Shown here: in pieces, positions 1 to 6,919 of the stretch | Numbering within the stretch: position 1 is the first letter of the stretch | Layout: every line of letters begins with the position of its first letter | Notes under the pieces: generated by a model | What the model was told of the DNA's origin: nothing | The model's database searches: none | Seen by the model: only the letters and a program-made list of their open reading frames with translations | Position numbers and translations under genes: made by a program | From: Planctomycetaceae bacterium | GTDB lineage: Bacteria; Planctomycetota; Planctomycetia; Planctomycetales; Planctomycetaceae | NCBI GenBank assembly: GCA_020426085.1 | Contig: JAGQQP010000121.1 | Span: 1 to 9,526, forward strand | DNA: 9,526 nt | Direction: 5' to 3'

Positions 1-56
1 TCCTGCCGGAAAACGGTAATGAGAGTGGAACATTATTCGAAGCCGCAGATAACTGA

Positions 57-1670
57 TCAGTTTTCCGCGTCTGGTGTTTCAATCTCAGTGATGTTGACAG
101 GAAACAGCGGTAACAGGTTTTTTTCCGCCAGCGAAGTCGGGGAGATGCCTGTTACCAGAATCAGTAATAGAACAGGACCGAATGCCAGCCAGACGAAGAG
201 ACGGTGTTCCTGTTCGTAATTCGTATCATCCTCTGGCTGCGATTTGGTTTCTGCAGCAGTTTTCAATAATTGCCAGAAACCGCGGATCAAGGCCAGTTGA
301 AACAGCAGGCTGCCGACCAGGAAAAACAACGCCACCAGCAGGCTGTCCTGTAAGAGGTTCCATAATAAAACAAACTGCACTGTAAAGCCGCCCAGTCCCG
401 GAAGTCCTGCGAGAGACAGAATCGCGAAGCCGGCTATCCACACCAGTAGTCGCTTGGATTTTCCTGTGACAGGAATTGACAGAACCGGAATCACCAGCAG
501 TAACAGGCAACATGCCAGCCCCTGAATGACATTGAATAAGGTCAGATTAGCAACTGACGCAGTTTCAGCAGCAAACAGGAGTGTTAGTGTTAATGCGGTT
601 TGACCCAGCAGGAAACTGACAATACTTTGCACCAGACCGCCACGGCAGGCCAGTAGAGAAAAATAGAGAAAGCCACACACTCCCCAGAAACTGACCTCCG
701 TGGAGATGCTCTGTACCGCTGAATGATTTAACGGGACCATAAATCGCAACATCCCGTAGATGCTGATTTTGGTGAATAATGCCAGCAGGACCAGACACCA
801 GATGGAGCGATCTTTTTCATGTAAAGCGGAATCCGGTTTCTGTTTCATCCATTGCGTCAATCCGTAATGAGCGGGGAAGATTGCCCCTTTGATGGTGAAA
901 CCTGTGATCAGAACCAGAAAAATCCAGGGGGAGATCGTGCTCCAGTAAGTTTCTGCCAGCGGGTACAATGCGATATCGTCCACAGTGCCCTGTAAAATAT
1001 CATTAAACTGAAATGTGACTGGCTGAGGCGATTCCAGCAGCAGCCCCTGCATCCAGGTATATCCCGTTGCTGCCAGCAACAGCCCGGTCACGATAAATGC
1101 ATCGCCCAGAAACTGCAGAAACATGGTGCTTTCCAGCAGCCGGATGGAGCGTGAACCGCTCCAGATGCGGATCAGACAGAGCATACAGAATGTCGAAGCC
1201 AGCAGGAAAGAAACAAAACTGATCAGGTCATAAGAAACAAACAGACCCGCCAGTAACGCCTGAAGCAGCATGAGCAGGAAATAATGTCCGCGCGATTCCA
1301 CTCCCATGCGCCGGGAAAGCAGTATCAGCGCTGGCCAGAGAGAGAAGGGGAGCAGCAGAAACCAGAGGGATATCCGGTCGATTGCCCATTGAAAGTGACG
1401 TGGAAATTCTCGACGTCCATGACTGACTTCGTCAGCAGGGAGCTTCAGAGTAATTGAGATGGCACGGGTAGGGCTCTCGTCTTTTAAGGCAGGTGCTGTC
1501 AGCAATGTGGCCAGAATCAGACAGGAAATGAGTGAATTGGAAAATGCGGTCCAGCGATTGAACTCCATTCCCAGCTGGGAAACACCCCAGCCAAAGCAGG
1601 CACCTGCGACGGGCATGACAACCAGTAACAAAGGCGACAGTGAGATGATGGTGTTCAAAAACGAGTTCAT
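57..1670 (-). CDS. NuoM-like proton-channel membrane subunit (divergent complex I / Mrp antiporter family)
   Basis: This is a polytopic membrane protein of about 537 residues, in the usual size range of NuoM and NuoN. It belongs by pattern to the antiporter-like subunits that form proton channels in complex I. Numbering is from the ATG at 1670. The segment around residues 258-268 (TIKGAIFPAH) matches the NuoM TM7 motif with lysine and FPxH, so the channel lysine (K261) is kept. LFTKISIYGMLRF (about 298-310) matches the TM8 motif and keeps K301. LAGLPGLGGF (about 420-429) matches the TM12 motif, but the TM12 glutamate is Q432 and the TM5 glutamate is replaced by a hydrophobic residue. An in-frame GTG at 1730, directly after the preceding stop, would add 20 residues. 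I prefer the ATG because the protein then begins like NuoM, although its ribosome site is weak. It is the last complete gene of the membrane operon. NuoN is an alternative name, but the TM12 motif and gene order favour M. Confidence 0.75.
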   Translation of the reverse strand: MNSFLNTIISLSPLLLVVMPVAGACFGWGVSQLGMEFNRWTAFSNSLISCLILATLLTAPALKDESPTRAISITLKLPADEVSHGRREFPRHFQWAIDRISLWFLLLPFSLWPALILLSRRMGVESRGHYFLLMLLQALLAGLFVSYDLISFVSFLLASTFCMLCLIRIWSGSRSIRLLESTMFLQFLGDAFIVTGLLLAATGYTWMQGLLLESPQPVTFQFNDILQGTVDDIALYPLAETYWSTISPWIFLVLITGFTIKGAIFPAHYGLTQWMKQKPDSALHEKDRSIWCLVLLALFTKISIYGMLRFMVPLNHSAVQSISTEVSFWGVCGFLYFSLLACRGGLVQSIVSFLLGQTALTLTLLFAAETASVANLTLFNVIQGLACCLLLLVIPVLSIPVTGKSKRLLVWIAGFAILSLAGLPGLGGFTVQFVLLWNLLQDSLLVALFFLVGSLLFQLALIRGFWQLLKTAAETKSQPEDDTNYEQEHRLFVWLAFGPVLLLILVTGISPTSLAEKNLLPLFPVNITEIETPDAEN

Positions 1671-1730
1671 ACAGGACTCAAAAGACAAATAAATACGTGG
1701 TGAAAAAGTGAAAGCGAGATAAAACGGCAC

Positions 1731-3605
1731 TTAAATCTGCAGTACCATCAGCACAAAAATCAGGATCGACATCGTGAAAATCAGAACCAGAGTCGGAAAA
1801 GCTGTCTGTCCGTTTTGCATCTGAGTCAGTAAGTGTCCCCAGTATCCGGGCAGCTTCTCCAGCATGCGACGGCTGAGTGCCGTTACCAGCCAGTCATCGA
1901 GAAAAGCCACACATTGAACCAGATAATTCACAGGCTGAAGGAACACCCGGTTCAGAATCTGGTTAGCATGGTAATGCGATTCACCCAGTTGCAGCAGACT
2001 GGATGTGGCGCGCTGGCTTGTCGTTCCGCTTCTTTGAGGAGCCGTCATCCAGGCTAAAATCAAAGCGACCAGCACTGCGAGACAATATAGTGAGCAGAAA
2101 AACCAGTCCCGTTCAAATGACTCCGGACCGAAACTCATCAGCGGTATCTGCCAGAACGCGGGCAAGAATGGGAGCGGGCAGAGCATTGCTATTGTCAGCG
2201 CGCAGATCAGTCCGGTGATCCCCCATAGCAACAATGTGGGAAAATGTTGATGCGACTTTGTGGTGGTCTGTCGCGATAGACTGAAATAGAACCGGGTCAG
2301 TCCAAATACATACACGCCGACCAGTGGCAGCATCAGCCAGATGAGAACGTCATTCCGTAGTTCGGTTACTGACTCACGTAGCGTGATCAGAGGGGGAAGT
2401 AATGTCCCCAGACTAATAAAGGCTGCAGCCAGTAGCAGGAGCAGACAGACTCGGATCGTGGGTAGAATCGTTTCTGAGATCCGTTGCTGCTGTTGTCGGC
2501 AGGCCAGGGAGAGGAGTACGGAAAGGACGCAGATTTGTACTATAATCAGAGGCAATAAAACTGCAGGAAGTTCTGATCCGCTGAATCCCAGTGTGGCGAC
2601 GATGATTCCCGTCAGGGTGGCTGTCAGCCAGCAGAGGCAGCGGTTCCAGTCTGATCCGCGCATGAGAGTGATCGCGGAAAATCCGGTGAGCACGGCAGAG
2701 ATGATTGCCAGTTGTGTGATTAAATTCCGGGTCGCTTCAACGGCCAGTAACAGCGGCGCACAGCGGATTAATAAAAACAATCCCACAGGCATCGCCAGCA
2801 GATTCAGCGCCGCCAGCGAACGACCGGGCCACGGGCGAGTATTGCTGATCACCAGCGCAGAAGCCGGAAACAATCCCAGGCGTGGCACCGCTGCCAGAAA
2901 AAGGGTGACTCCAATTCCCGGCAAAGCGACCCGGTTATGCGCCTGCACTGCCTGAATCGCAGCAGGCTGTAATGTTTTCATGAACTCCAGAGAGGAGAAA
3001 TTCGTATGAATCAGAAAGAGTGCCAGCAGGAGCAGCGCATCAGAAAAGGTATTCCAGCCCCACCAGTGCCGACTGACTCGCTCTACAGCAGACTCTGTCT
3101 GAAAATTGACTTCATGCAGCAGATTCAGGCCGAGTGAGAGAATCAACCAGAAGAAAAACAGTTCCAGAAAGCTGGTCGACAGCACAATTCCTGTCGCAGC
3201 ACAAAACCCAAGCAGATAGAGCGGCCACGAATAACGACTTTCGGAATCAAGCCTGTCTGCTGTCTTGGGGCTCAGTAACAGAAAAAACAAAGAGCCCAGT
3301 GAAATCAGACCGTACCATGTCAGGCTCACGGAATCGAACAATACGCCGATCTGTAATTGCGGTGTTGATTTTCCGGCGAGAGCGATCCAGTTCAACAGTG
3401 TCAGTGAATATGTCTGCTGCTCAAGGCGGGAACTGAAAAAACAGAGACAAGTCACAGCGACGATCGAAGTCAGCGTGACACCAGCGACGACAGGCCAGTG
3501 CGGCTTTCCTCGCAGGACGCCACAAGTCACCAGCGCAGCAATCAGCAGCATCACAAATGGTGTGACCAGGCTTAACTGCAGGAGCACTGTGATCGTTTTA
3601 TCCAC
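1731..3605 (-). CDS. NuoL-like membrane subunit with C-terminal lateral-helix region (divergent)
   Basis: This 624-residue protein has many membrane segments and matches the length and architecture of NuoL. Near residues 86-97 the stretch IGVLFDSVSLTW resembles the NuoL entry motif (FxLDxLSxxM). The C-terminal part (about 541-624) resembles the NuoL lateral helix and final anchor: it contains NQILNRVFLQPVNYL, FLDDW and LLTQMQNGQ, followed by a hydrophobic segment. The proton-channel residues are poorly kept. The TM5 glutamate after tryptophan is L154, the TM7 lysine is probably R242 (in PRLGLFP), and the TM8-TM9 lysine of the DxKR motif is N321. The start is GTG at 3603-3605, overlapping the stop of the K-like gene by 8 nt, with AAGGA at 3616-3620 ten bases upstream. 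DabB-like or MrpA-like proteins are alternatives, but no DabA or MrpB-G partner is present and the neighbours follow nuo order. Confidence 0.72.
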   Translation of the reverse strand: MDKTITVLLQLSLVTPFVMLLIAALVTCGVLRGKPHWPVVAGVTLTSIVAVTCLCFFSSRLEQQTYSLTLLNWIALAGKSTPQLQIGVLFDSVSLTWYGLISLGSLFFLLLSPKTADRLDSESRYSWPLYLLGFCAATGIVLSTSFLELFFFWLILSLGLNLLHEVNFQTESAVERVSRHWWGWNTFSDALLLLALFLIHTNFSSLEFMKTLQPAAIQAVQAHNRVALPGIGVTLFLAAVPRLGLFPASALVISNTRPWPGRSLAALNLLAMPVGLFLLIRCAPLLLAVEATRNLITQLAIISAVLTGFSAITLMRGSDWNRCLCWLTATLTGIIVATLGFSGSELPAVLLPLIIVQICVLSVLLSLACRQQQQRISETILPTIRVCLLLLLAAAFISLGTLLPPLITLRESVTELRNDVLIWLMLPLVGVYVFGLTRFYFSLSRQTTTKSHQHFPTLLLWGITGLICALTIAMLCPLPFLPAFWQIPLMSFGPESFERDWFFCSLYCLAVLVALILAWMTAPQRSGTTSQRATSSLLQLGESHYHANQILNRVFLQPVNYLVQCVAFLDDWLVTALSRRMLEKLPGYWGHLLTQMQNGQTAFPTLVLIFTMSILIFVLMVLQI

Positions 3606-3966
3606 CGGAGTCGATTCCTTGATCGGGGAAGATACGATAAGGGGACTCGGTCGCCGGTTCTACTTCCTGTACCGGCTCTGGGTTCTGACGTTTCCGTTGT
3701 GACTGGAGAATCAGGAAGGAGAGCGTACTCAACAGAGGTAAGAGAAACAGGAAGATGAGCAGAAAGAAAAGGCTGCCTTCTCTGGCACCGCGCGACTGGC
3801 CATAGGCGGCACAGATCAGACCGGCACCCTGCAGCCAGAGCAACAAAGAGAACACCATCGAAAAAGCATTCCGCTGCAGGAGCATACCCAGAAATCCCAA
3901 AGCAATCAGGAGTACCGCCACCAGTAATTGATTGTGTAACAGTGCGACAGATGTCAGCAGAATCAT
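3598..3966 (-). CDS. NuoK-like small membrane subunit lacking both conserved glutamates
   Basis: This is a 122-residue protein with three predicted membrane segments (about 14-31, 36-55 and 66-88), the NuoK/MrpC layout. The stretch ALGFLGMLLQRNAFSMVFSL lines up without gaps to the NuoK segment ending TM1 and entering TM2 (LGLxGLxxRRNLLFMLxxLE). In E. coli NuoK the glutamates at positions 36 and 72 are essential for proton transfer; the aligned positions here are L42 and L78, next to P77. A polar tail of about 30 residues after the last membrane segment is longer than usual. The ATG overlaps the stop of the upstream J-like gene as ATGA, with a strong GGGAGAG site (3972-3978) five bases upstream, so translation is probably coupled. 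The family call rests on the alignment read by eye and on position between J-like and L-like genes. Confidence 0.62.
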   Translation of the reverse strand: MILLTSVALLHNQLLVAVLLIALGFLGMLLQRNAFSMVFSLLLWLQGAGLICAAYGQSRGAREGSLFFLLIFLFLLPLLSTLSFLILQSQRKRQNPEPVQEVEPATESPYRIFPDQGIDSGG

Positions 3967-4724
3967 GGCTGCTCTCCCTGTTCATCAGAAATGAAACGCG
4001 TGATTCCCACAAAACAGACCAGAACAAACAGGATGAGTACAATCAAAGCAGGCCAGTGGTCCGTCAGTAGTTGTCTGACCAGCAGCAGGCCTTCTACTTC
4101 GACTGCAGCAGGCTCAGGTGTCTGTCTGCTCGTGGGGCCCCATTCACGATGAATCACCCACAGAAATCCACACAACAACAGGCTGCAGGCCAGACAGGCT
4201 AAAAACGGTTCGCGAAACGATCCTTCCGGGTCTGCATCATCTGTTGGGGAATCTGCATTGGAAATACCAGGAAAGGCAAACAGCAGCAGCATACCCCCAG
4301 CGATCAGCCAGCAGATCCAGATCAGAGGCAGGAGATCAGCCTGCAGCAACAGCATCCCTCCGCAAAGGAATGAGAGGGTGGCGGCTGTCAGTGACCATTT
4401 CAAATCGGAAGCAAAAACTGCTGCCCCTCCGAACCCGATCACGAACAGCCCCACAACAAACGGACTGAACTGCATGACCCATCCCCGGATCCCGCTGCTG
4501 TCTTCCATATTTAGGGGCTGCCCGAACCAGTAAAATAAGATGCTGACGGCAATCAGGGATAACACAGGCCAGCCCCACCGCTGTCTGGTCATGTCACTTT
4601 TCTGCTGTGTCGGCAGATTCAGGTAGCCGTAGATTCCGGTAATCATCAACAGCACCAGCACCGTCAGTGTCAGAAACAGCAGATTGTCACCCGTGCCCGG
4701 CAGATAAAATTTCAGGTCATCCAT
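3963..4724 (-). CDS. NuoJ-like membrane subunit with extra N-terminal helices
   Basis: This 253-residue protein has about seven predicted membrane segments. The central part (about residues 83-150) reads like the NuoJ core: GGAAVFASDLKWSLTAATLSF followed by a segment ending IAGGMLLLFAF, which corresponds to the YxGAIMVLFxF helix of NuoJ. The tyrosine of that helix is replaced by a hydrophobic residue. Near the C terminus LLVRQLLTDHWPALIVLILF resembles the last helix of NuoJ (LxxxLFTDYxLPFE...). About 80 residues with two membrane segments precede the core and are not typical of NuoJ. The ATG at 4722-4724 lies one base after the stop of the H-like gene. A TTG at 4742 could add six residues but would overlap that gene, and I consider it less likely. 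Sequence similarity is weak, so the assignment depends partly on the position next to the K-like gene. Confidence 0.55.
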   Translation of the reverse strand: MDDLKFYLPGTGDNLLFLTLTVLVLLMITGIYGYLNLPTQQKSDMTRQRWGWPVLSLIAVSILFYWFGQPLNMEDSSGIRGWVMQFSPFVVGLFVIGFGGAAVFASDLKWSLTAATLSFLCGGMLLLQADLLPLIWICWLIAGGMLLLFAFPGISNADSPTDDADPEGSFREPFLACLACSLLLCGFLWVIHREWGPTSRQTPEPAAVEVEGLLLVRQLLTDHWPALIVLILFVLVCFVGITRFISDEQGEQP

Positions 4725-4725
4725 T

Positions 4726-5778
4726 TTACGTCTGATCTTCAATGAGGGGTGTCGAATTATGTTTCGCGATCGTTGTTAATCTTTTGAGGTTAGCTTTCGG
4801 CAGCAGGAACCCGGCCCAGATCGCCAGCAGGCTGAAATTCAGCAGTACATGCATCAGGGGATCGGACATTCCCAGCAGATGGAAGGCAAAGAACGAAGCC
4901 GTTAACGCAATCAATGCCAGCCACAAAATCAGTTTCCAGAGACGTTCCGGATCAAAACCACTGCATCTCTGGAGAAAGACTCTCAACCGCAATACAAGAA
5001 CCACTAAAACGAGTATGAATACCAGCGAAGCTGCCAGTTCCCCGAACTGCATGCCGGTACTTTTCTCCCCCAAAGGAAAAAAACAGCTGGGACTGACTGC
5101 AACGAGATCCAGAACCAGGATACCAGTCACCAGCCGCAATTCACGGAGCCAGTTCTGCACCGGGCTCACCCGACGATCAGGGCAGGCATTGATCAATAAG
5201 TAAGGTGCCATCCAGGCAAGAATCAATGCGAAAGTTCCAGCAGGCTGAAGCACAATCAACGGGAGAGAAGTATGGCCTCCCTGTACGGCATGACTCGAAT
5301 AGACTGGTAAATAGGCGACCACCGCGGCCCAGGCCAGTAGCAGTGGCAACCAGAAAAAAGCATTCAGAATCAATGAGATGGAAGCGATCCGCCGTCGCTC
5401 TGTGATTGCCAGACTGACTTCACCGGCAATCTGCAACAGGTTCAGCAGACCCAGAAACAGCAGGGGAGCAAAGCGACATGTCACCAGTTCCGATTGACTG
5501 GAGAGGCTGCCAGTTCGGGTTGAAAAAATTGTATAAAGCACTGGATACAAACAGAACATCAGCAGACTGCACAGTAGAGAGAACAAAAGCAGATACTGAT
5601 CAGATCGATTTCGAATCTGCTTCTGTGCATGGGCTATCCTTCTCACCGCACACAACAGTCTCGCTTTGAAACCGGTTTCTGATAAGGGATAAGCCAGCTC
5701 CGACAGTGTAAATGAGAGAACCAGTACCATGAATAATAAGCCCAACATTCCCAGCAGAAGCAGCACCGTTTCAGTCAT
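4726..5778 (-). CDS. NuoH-like membrane subunit without the quinone-site motif (divergent)
   Basis: This 350-residue membrane protein has the length and helix spacing of NuoH, the complex I subunit that lines the quinone cavity. Three stretches align by eye to NuoH. IRNRSDQYLLLFSLLCSLL (about 55-73) matches the segment after the first cytoplasmic loop (IPxxSDRxxFxLAP). IVLQPAGTFALILAWMAPYL matches the helix before the ETNRxPFDLPE motif. FLQRCSGFDPERLWKLILWL matches LPRxRYDQxMxxGWKxxLPL near the C terminus. The quinone-site motif itself is replaced by INACPDRRVSPVQNW, so the acidic PFDLPEAE residues are gone. I chose the ATG at 5776-5778 because a good GAGGGG site (5786-5791) lies seven bases upstream and it overlaps the A-like stop by 8 nt. 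An ATG at 5841 lies well inside the upstream gene. Confidence 0.55.
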   Translation of the reverse strand: MTETVLLLLGMLGLLFMVLVLSFTLSELAYPLSETGFKARLLCAVRRIAHAQKQIRNRSDQYLLLFSLLCSLLMFCLYPVLYTIFSTRTGSLSSQSELVTCRFAPLLFLGLLNLLQIAGEVSLAITERRRIASISLILNAFFWLPLLLAWAAVVAYLPVYSSHAVQGGHTSLPLIVLQPAGTFALILAWMAPYLLINACPDRRVSPVQNWLRELRLVTGILVLDLVAVSPSCFFPLGEKSTGMQFGELAASLVFILVLVVLVLRLRVFLQRCSGFDPERLWKLILWLALIALTASFFAFHLLGMSDPLMHVLLNFSLLAIWAGFLLPKANLKRLTTIAKHNSTPLIEDQT

Positions 5779-6220
5779 CAGACGTCCCCTCAGATTCTGA
5801 TGGCTGAGCGCGGAATGGCTCGTCGGGAATTTGACCCTCATGGAACGCAGAGAAATCGGTGAGTTCTGTTTTCTGCACCGGGTCAGGGAAAGCCAGCATC
5901 CCCGTCCAGAATGACATGCCCCAGATCAGCAGTAATGCACCGGCAAGCGTGAGTGTGACAGGTTGATTCCAGGCCGCGGTCTGCAGGGTAGTCCCCAACA
6001 CCAGCAGCAGCGTGGGTACGACGATCAAGACTGCGGTAAAATTCCAGTACAGTCGTCGTAGAACTGTGGAGCGAGAATCATCGCCGGGCAGAACCTCGGG
6101 TTCCGGGGGAACTGCCTCAATGTCTGTGGAGCTGCGAAATCCGATTTTGATCGTAAACCACACGATCAGCGTGCAGCAGACGGCGATAAAAAGATATTTC
6201 AGAAAGAGAAACCAATCCAT
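5771..6220 (-). CDS. Small three-helix membrane protein in the NuoA position
   Basis: This is a 149-residue protein with a membrane segment at about 6-26, a polar loop of about 30 residues, two more segments at about 59-82 and 86-112, and an acidic, soluble tail rich in Glu, Asp and Ser. Three helices with a loop after the first is the NuoA layout, and this is the first gene of the operon, where nuoA normally sits. The loop part LPGDDSRSTVLRRLYW is loosely like the NuoA segment GDARxxFxVRFY, but the NuoA hallmarks (YECG in the loop and FDxE at the start of TM2/TM3) are absent. The ATG is well supported because an in-frame TGA lies five codons upstream. The next gene overlaps its end by 8 nt. 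NuoA homology is plausible only through synteny and topology; an unrelated small membrane protein remains possible. Confidence 0.42.
   Translation of the reverse strand: MDWFLFLKYLFIAVCCTLIVWFTIKIGFRSSTDIEAVPPEPEVLPGDDSRSTVLRRLYWNFTAVLIVVPTLLLVLGTTLQTAAWNQPVTLTLAGALLLIWGMSFWTGMLAFPDPVQKTELTDFSAFHEGQIPDEPFRAQPSESEGTSDD
5786..5791 (-). promoter_or_regulatory. Ribosome binding site fixing the start of the NuoH-like gene
   Basis: GAGGGG on the minus strand ends seven bases before the ATG at 5778. It decides the start of the H-like protein against an upstream in-frame ATG at 5841 inside the preceding gene. Confidence 0.6.
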
Positions 6221-6293
6221 GGCGGACTTTCAACGCTGTGATGAGGTACAATCGTTGTGATCTTGGTCTTATTGACGCAAACATCACCTGCGG

Positions 6294-6322
6294 ATTTTAA
6301 GTGAAATCGCCTCCCATGCGAA
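6294..6322 (-). promoter_or_regulatory. Candidate sigma-70-type promoter of the membrane operon
   Basis: On the minus strand TTCGCA (6317-6322) is followed after 17 bases by TAAAAT (6294-6299). These match four and five of six consensus positions. Transcription would start near 6287, leaving a leader of about 65 bases before the first gene at 6220. Promoter rules are poorly known for the likely host group, so this is a motif match only. Confidence 0.35.
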
Positions 6323-6454
6323 ACGTCTTCATGCCCGTATTTCGGTCAATTGGAAAAAGTAATTTTCTCTGCAGGCGAATCACAGTATCCTGTAATCGAA
6401 GTATTTCCAGAGATTCATTCAGAGACATAGACGACCTTACAGTCAGTTAAAAAC

Positions 6455-6829
6455 ATGACGACACCAGATTCAGATAAATTGATTTTTGTCTATGGAACCT
6501 TGAAACGTGGTTTCTGCCTCGGACACTATCTGAAGGGCCAGATATTTCTCTCAGACGCGTTGAGCACTGCCGATTATACCATGTACGATTGTGGCTCCTA
6601 TCCCGGCCTCGTCAAAGCGGAGTCGGGGGGCGTCAGTATTCACGGAGAGCTCTGGCGCGTTGATTCGCGATGCCTGAAACTGCTGGACGAGGTTGAAGGG
6701 GTTGCCGAGAATCTGTATCAGCGGGGAGCGATTCAGCTGATACAGCCACAAGTAACGGAACCAGTCCAGACCTACTTCTATCAGGAATCGGTAAATCAGC
6801 TGCCGGTTGTGGGAGATACCTGGCAGTAA
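6455..6829 (+). CDS. Gamma-glutamylcyclotransferase family protein (AIG2-like)
   Basis: This 124-residue protein carries the hallmarks of the gamma-glutamylcyclotransferase/AIG2 fold. Near the N terminus FVYGTLKRG (11-19) forms the substrate-binding loop. GSYPGLV (47-53) and GELWRVD (64-70) follow, and LDEVEG (77-82) contains the glutamate, E81, expected to act as catalytic acid/base. Family members cyclise gamma-glutamyl amines or dipeptides to release 5-oxoproline, or act on gamma-glutamyl-epsilon-lysine. The true substrate cannot be read from sequence, and many bacterial members are uncharacterised. The length is full for a minimal family member. The ATG has no clear ribosome site upstream. 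It is divergent from the membrane operon with 234 bases between them, and 90 bases separate it from the next gene, so it may be transcribed alone. Confidence 0.85.
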   Translation: MTTPDSDKLIFVYGTLKRGFCLGHYLKGQIFLSDALSTADYTMYDCGSYPGLVKAESGGVSIHGELWRVDSRCLKLLDEVEGVAENLYQRGAIQLIQPQVTEPVQTYFYQESVNQLPVVGDTWQ

Positions 6830-6907
6830 TATCTTGAATTCACACAGAATTACTTGTGAGAAATTAGCTGTTTCTGGAAAATGAATTCATTCTAGTACTT
6901 TGTCGCC

Positions 6908-6911
6908 AGGA
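6908..6911 (+). promoter_or_regulatory. Ribosome binding site of the DUF1569 gene
   Basis: AGGA ends eight bases before the ATG at 6920 and supports that start. Confidence 0.4.
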
Positions 6912-6919
6912 CCAGATTC

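Noticed and set aside
1671..1730. GTG start at 1730 extending the NuoM-like protein by 20 residues
   Set aside because: No ribosome site precedes it and the extension is not NuoM-like; the ATG at 1670 gives a typical N terminus. It is not excluded.
2341..2955. 204-codon open frame on the plus strand inside the NuoL-like gene
   Set aside because: It lies wholly antisense to a well-supported membrane protein gene, is rich in Arg and Ser as reverse-frame shadows of hydrophobic genes are, and resembles no family.
3572..4042. 156-codon minus-strand frame overlapping the K-like and J-like genes
   Set aside because: It is in a different frame from the overlapping coupled genes, which show membrane topology and good ribosome sites; this frame shows neither.
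57..6220. Mrp Na+/H+ antiporter operon
   Set aside because: The presence of H-like and A-like subunits, the absence of MrpB, E, F and G-like proteins, and the nuo gene order argue against it.
6408..6425. Direct repeat CAGAGA spaced 12 bases upstream of the cyclotransferase gene
   Set aside because: Six-base repeats are expected by chance, and no promoter geometry or recognised regulator site supports it.
6830..6919. Two GAATTC sites and a weak TTCACA/TGTGAGAA dyad between the cyclotransferase and DUF1569 genes
   Set aside because: The dyad is imperfect, lacks a T-tract for a terminator and could be chance in AT-rich intergenic DNA.
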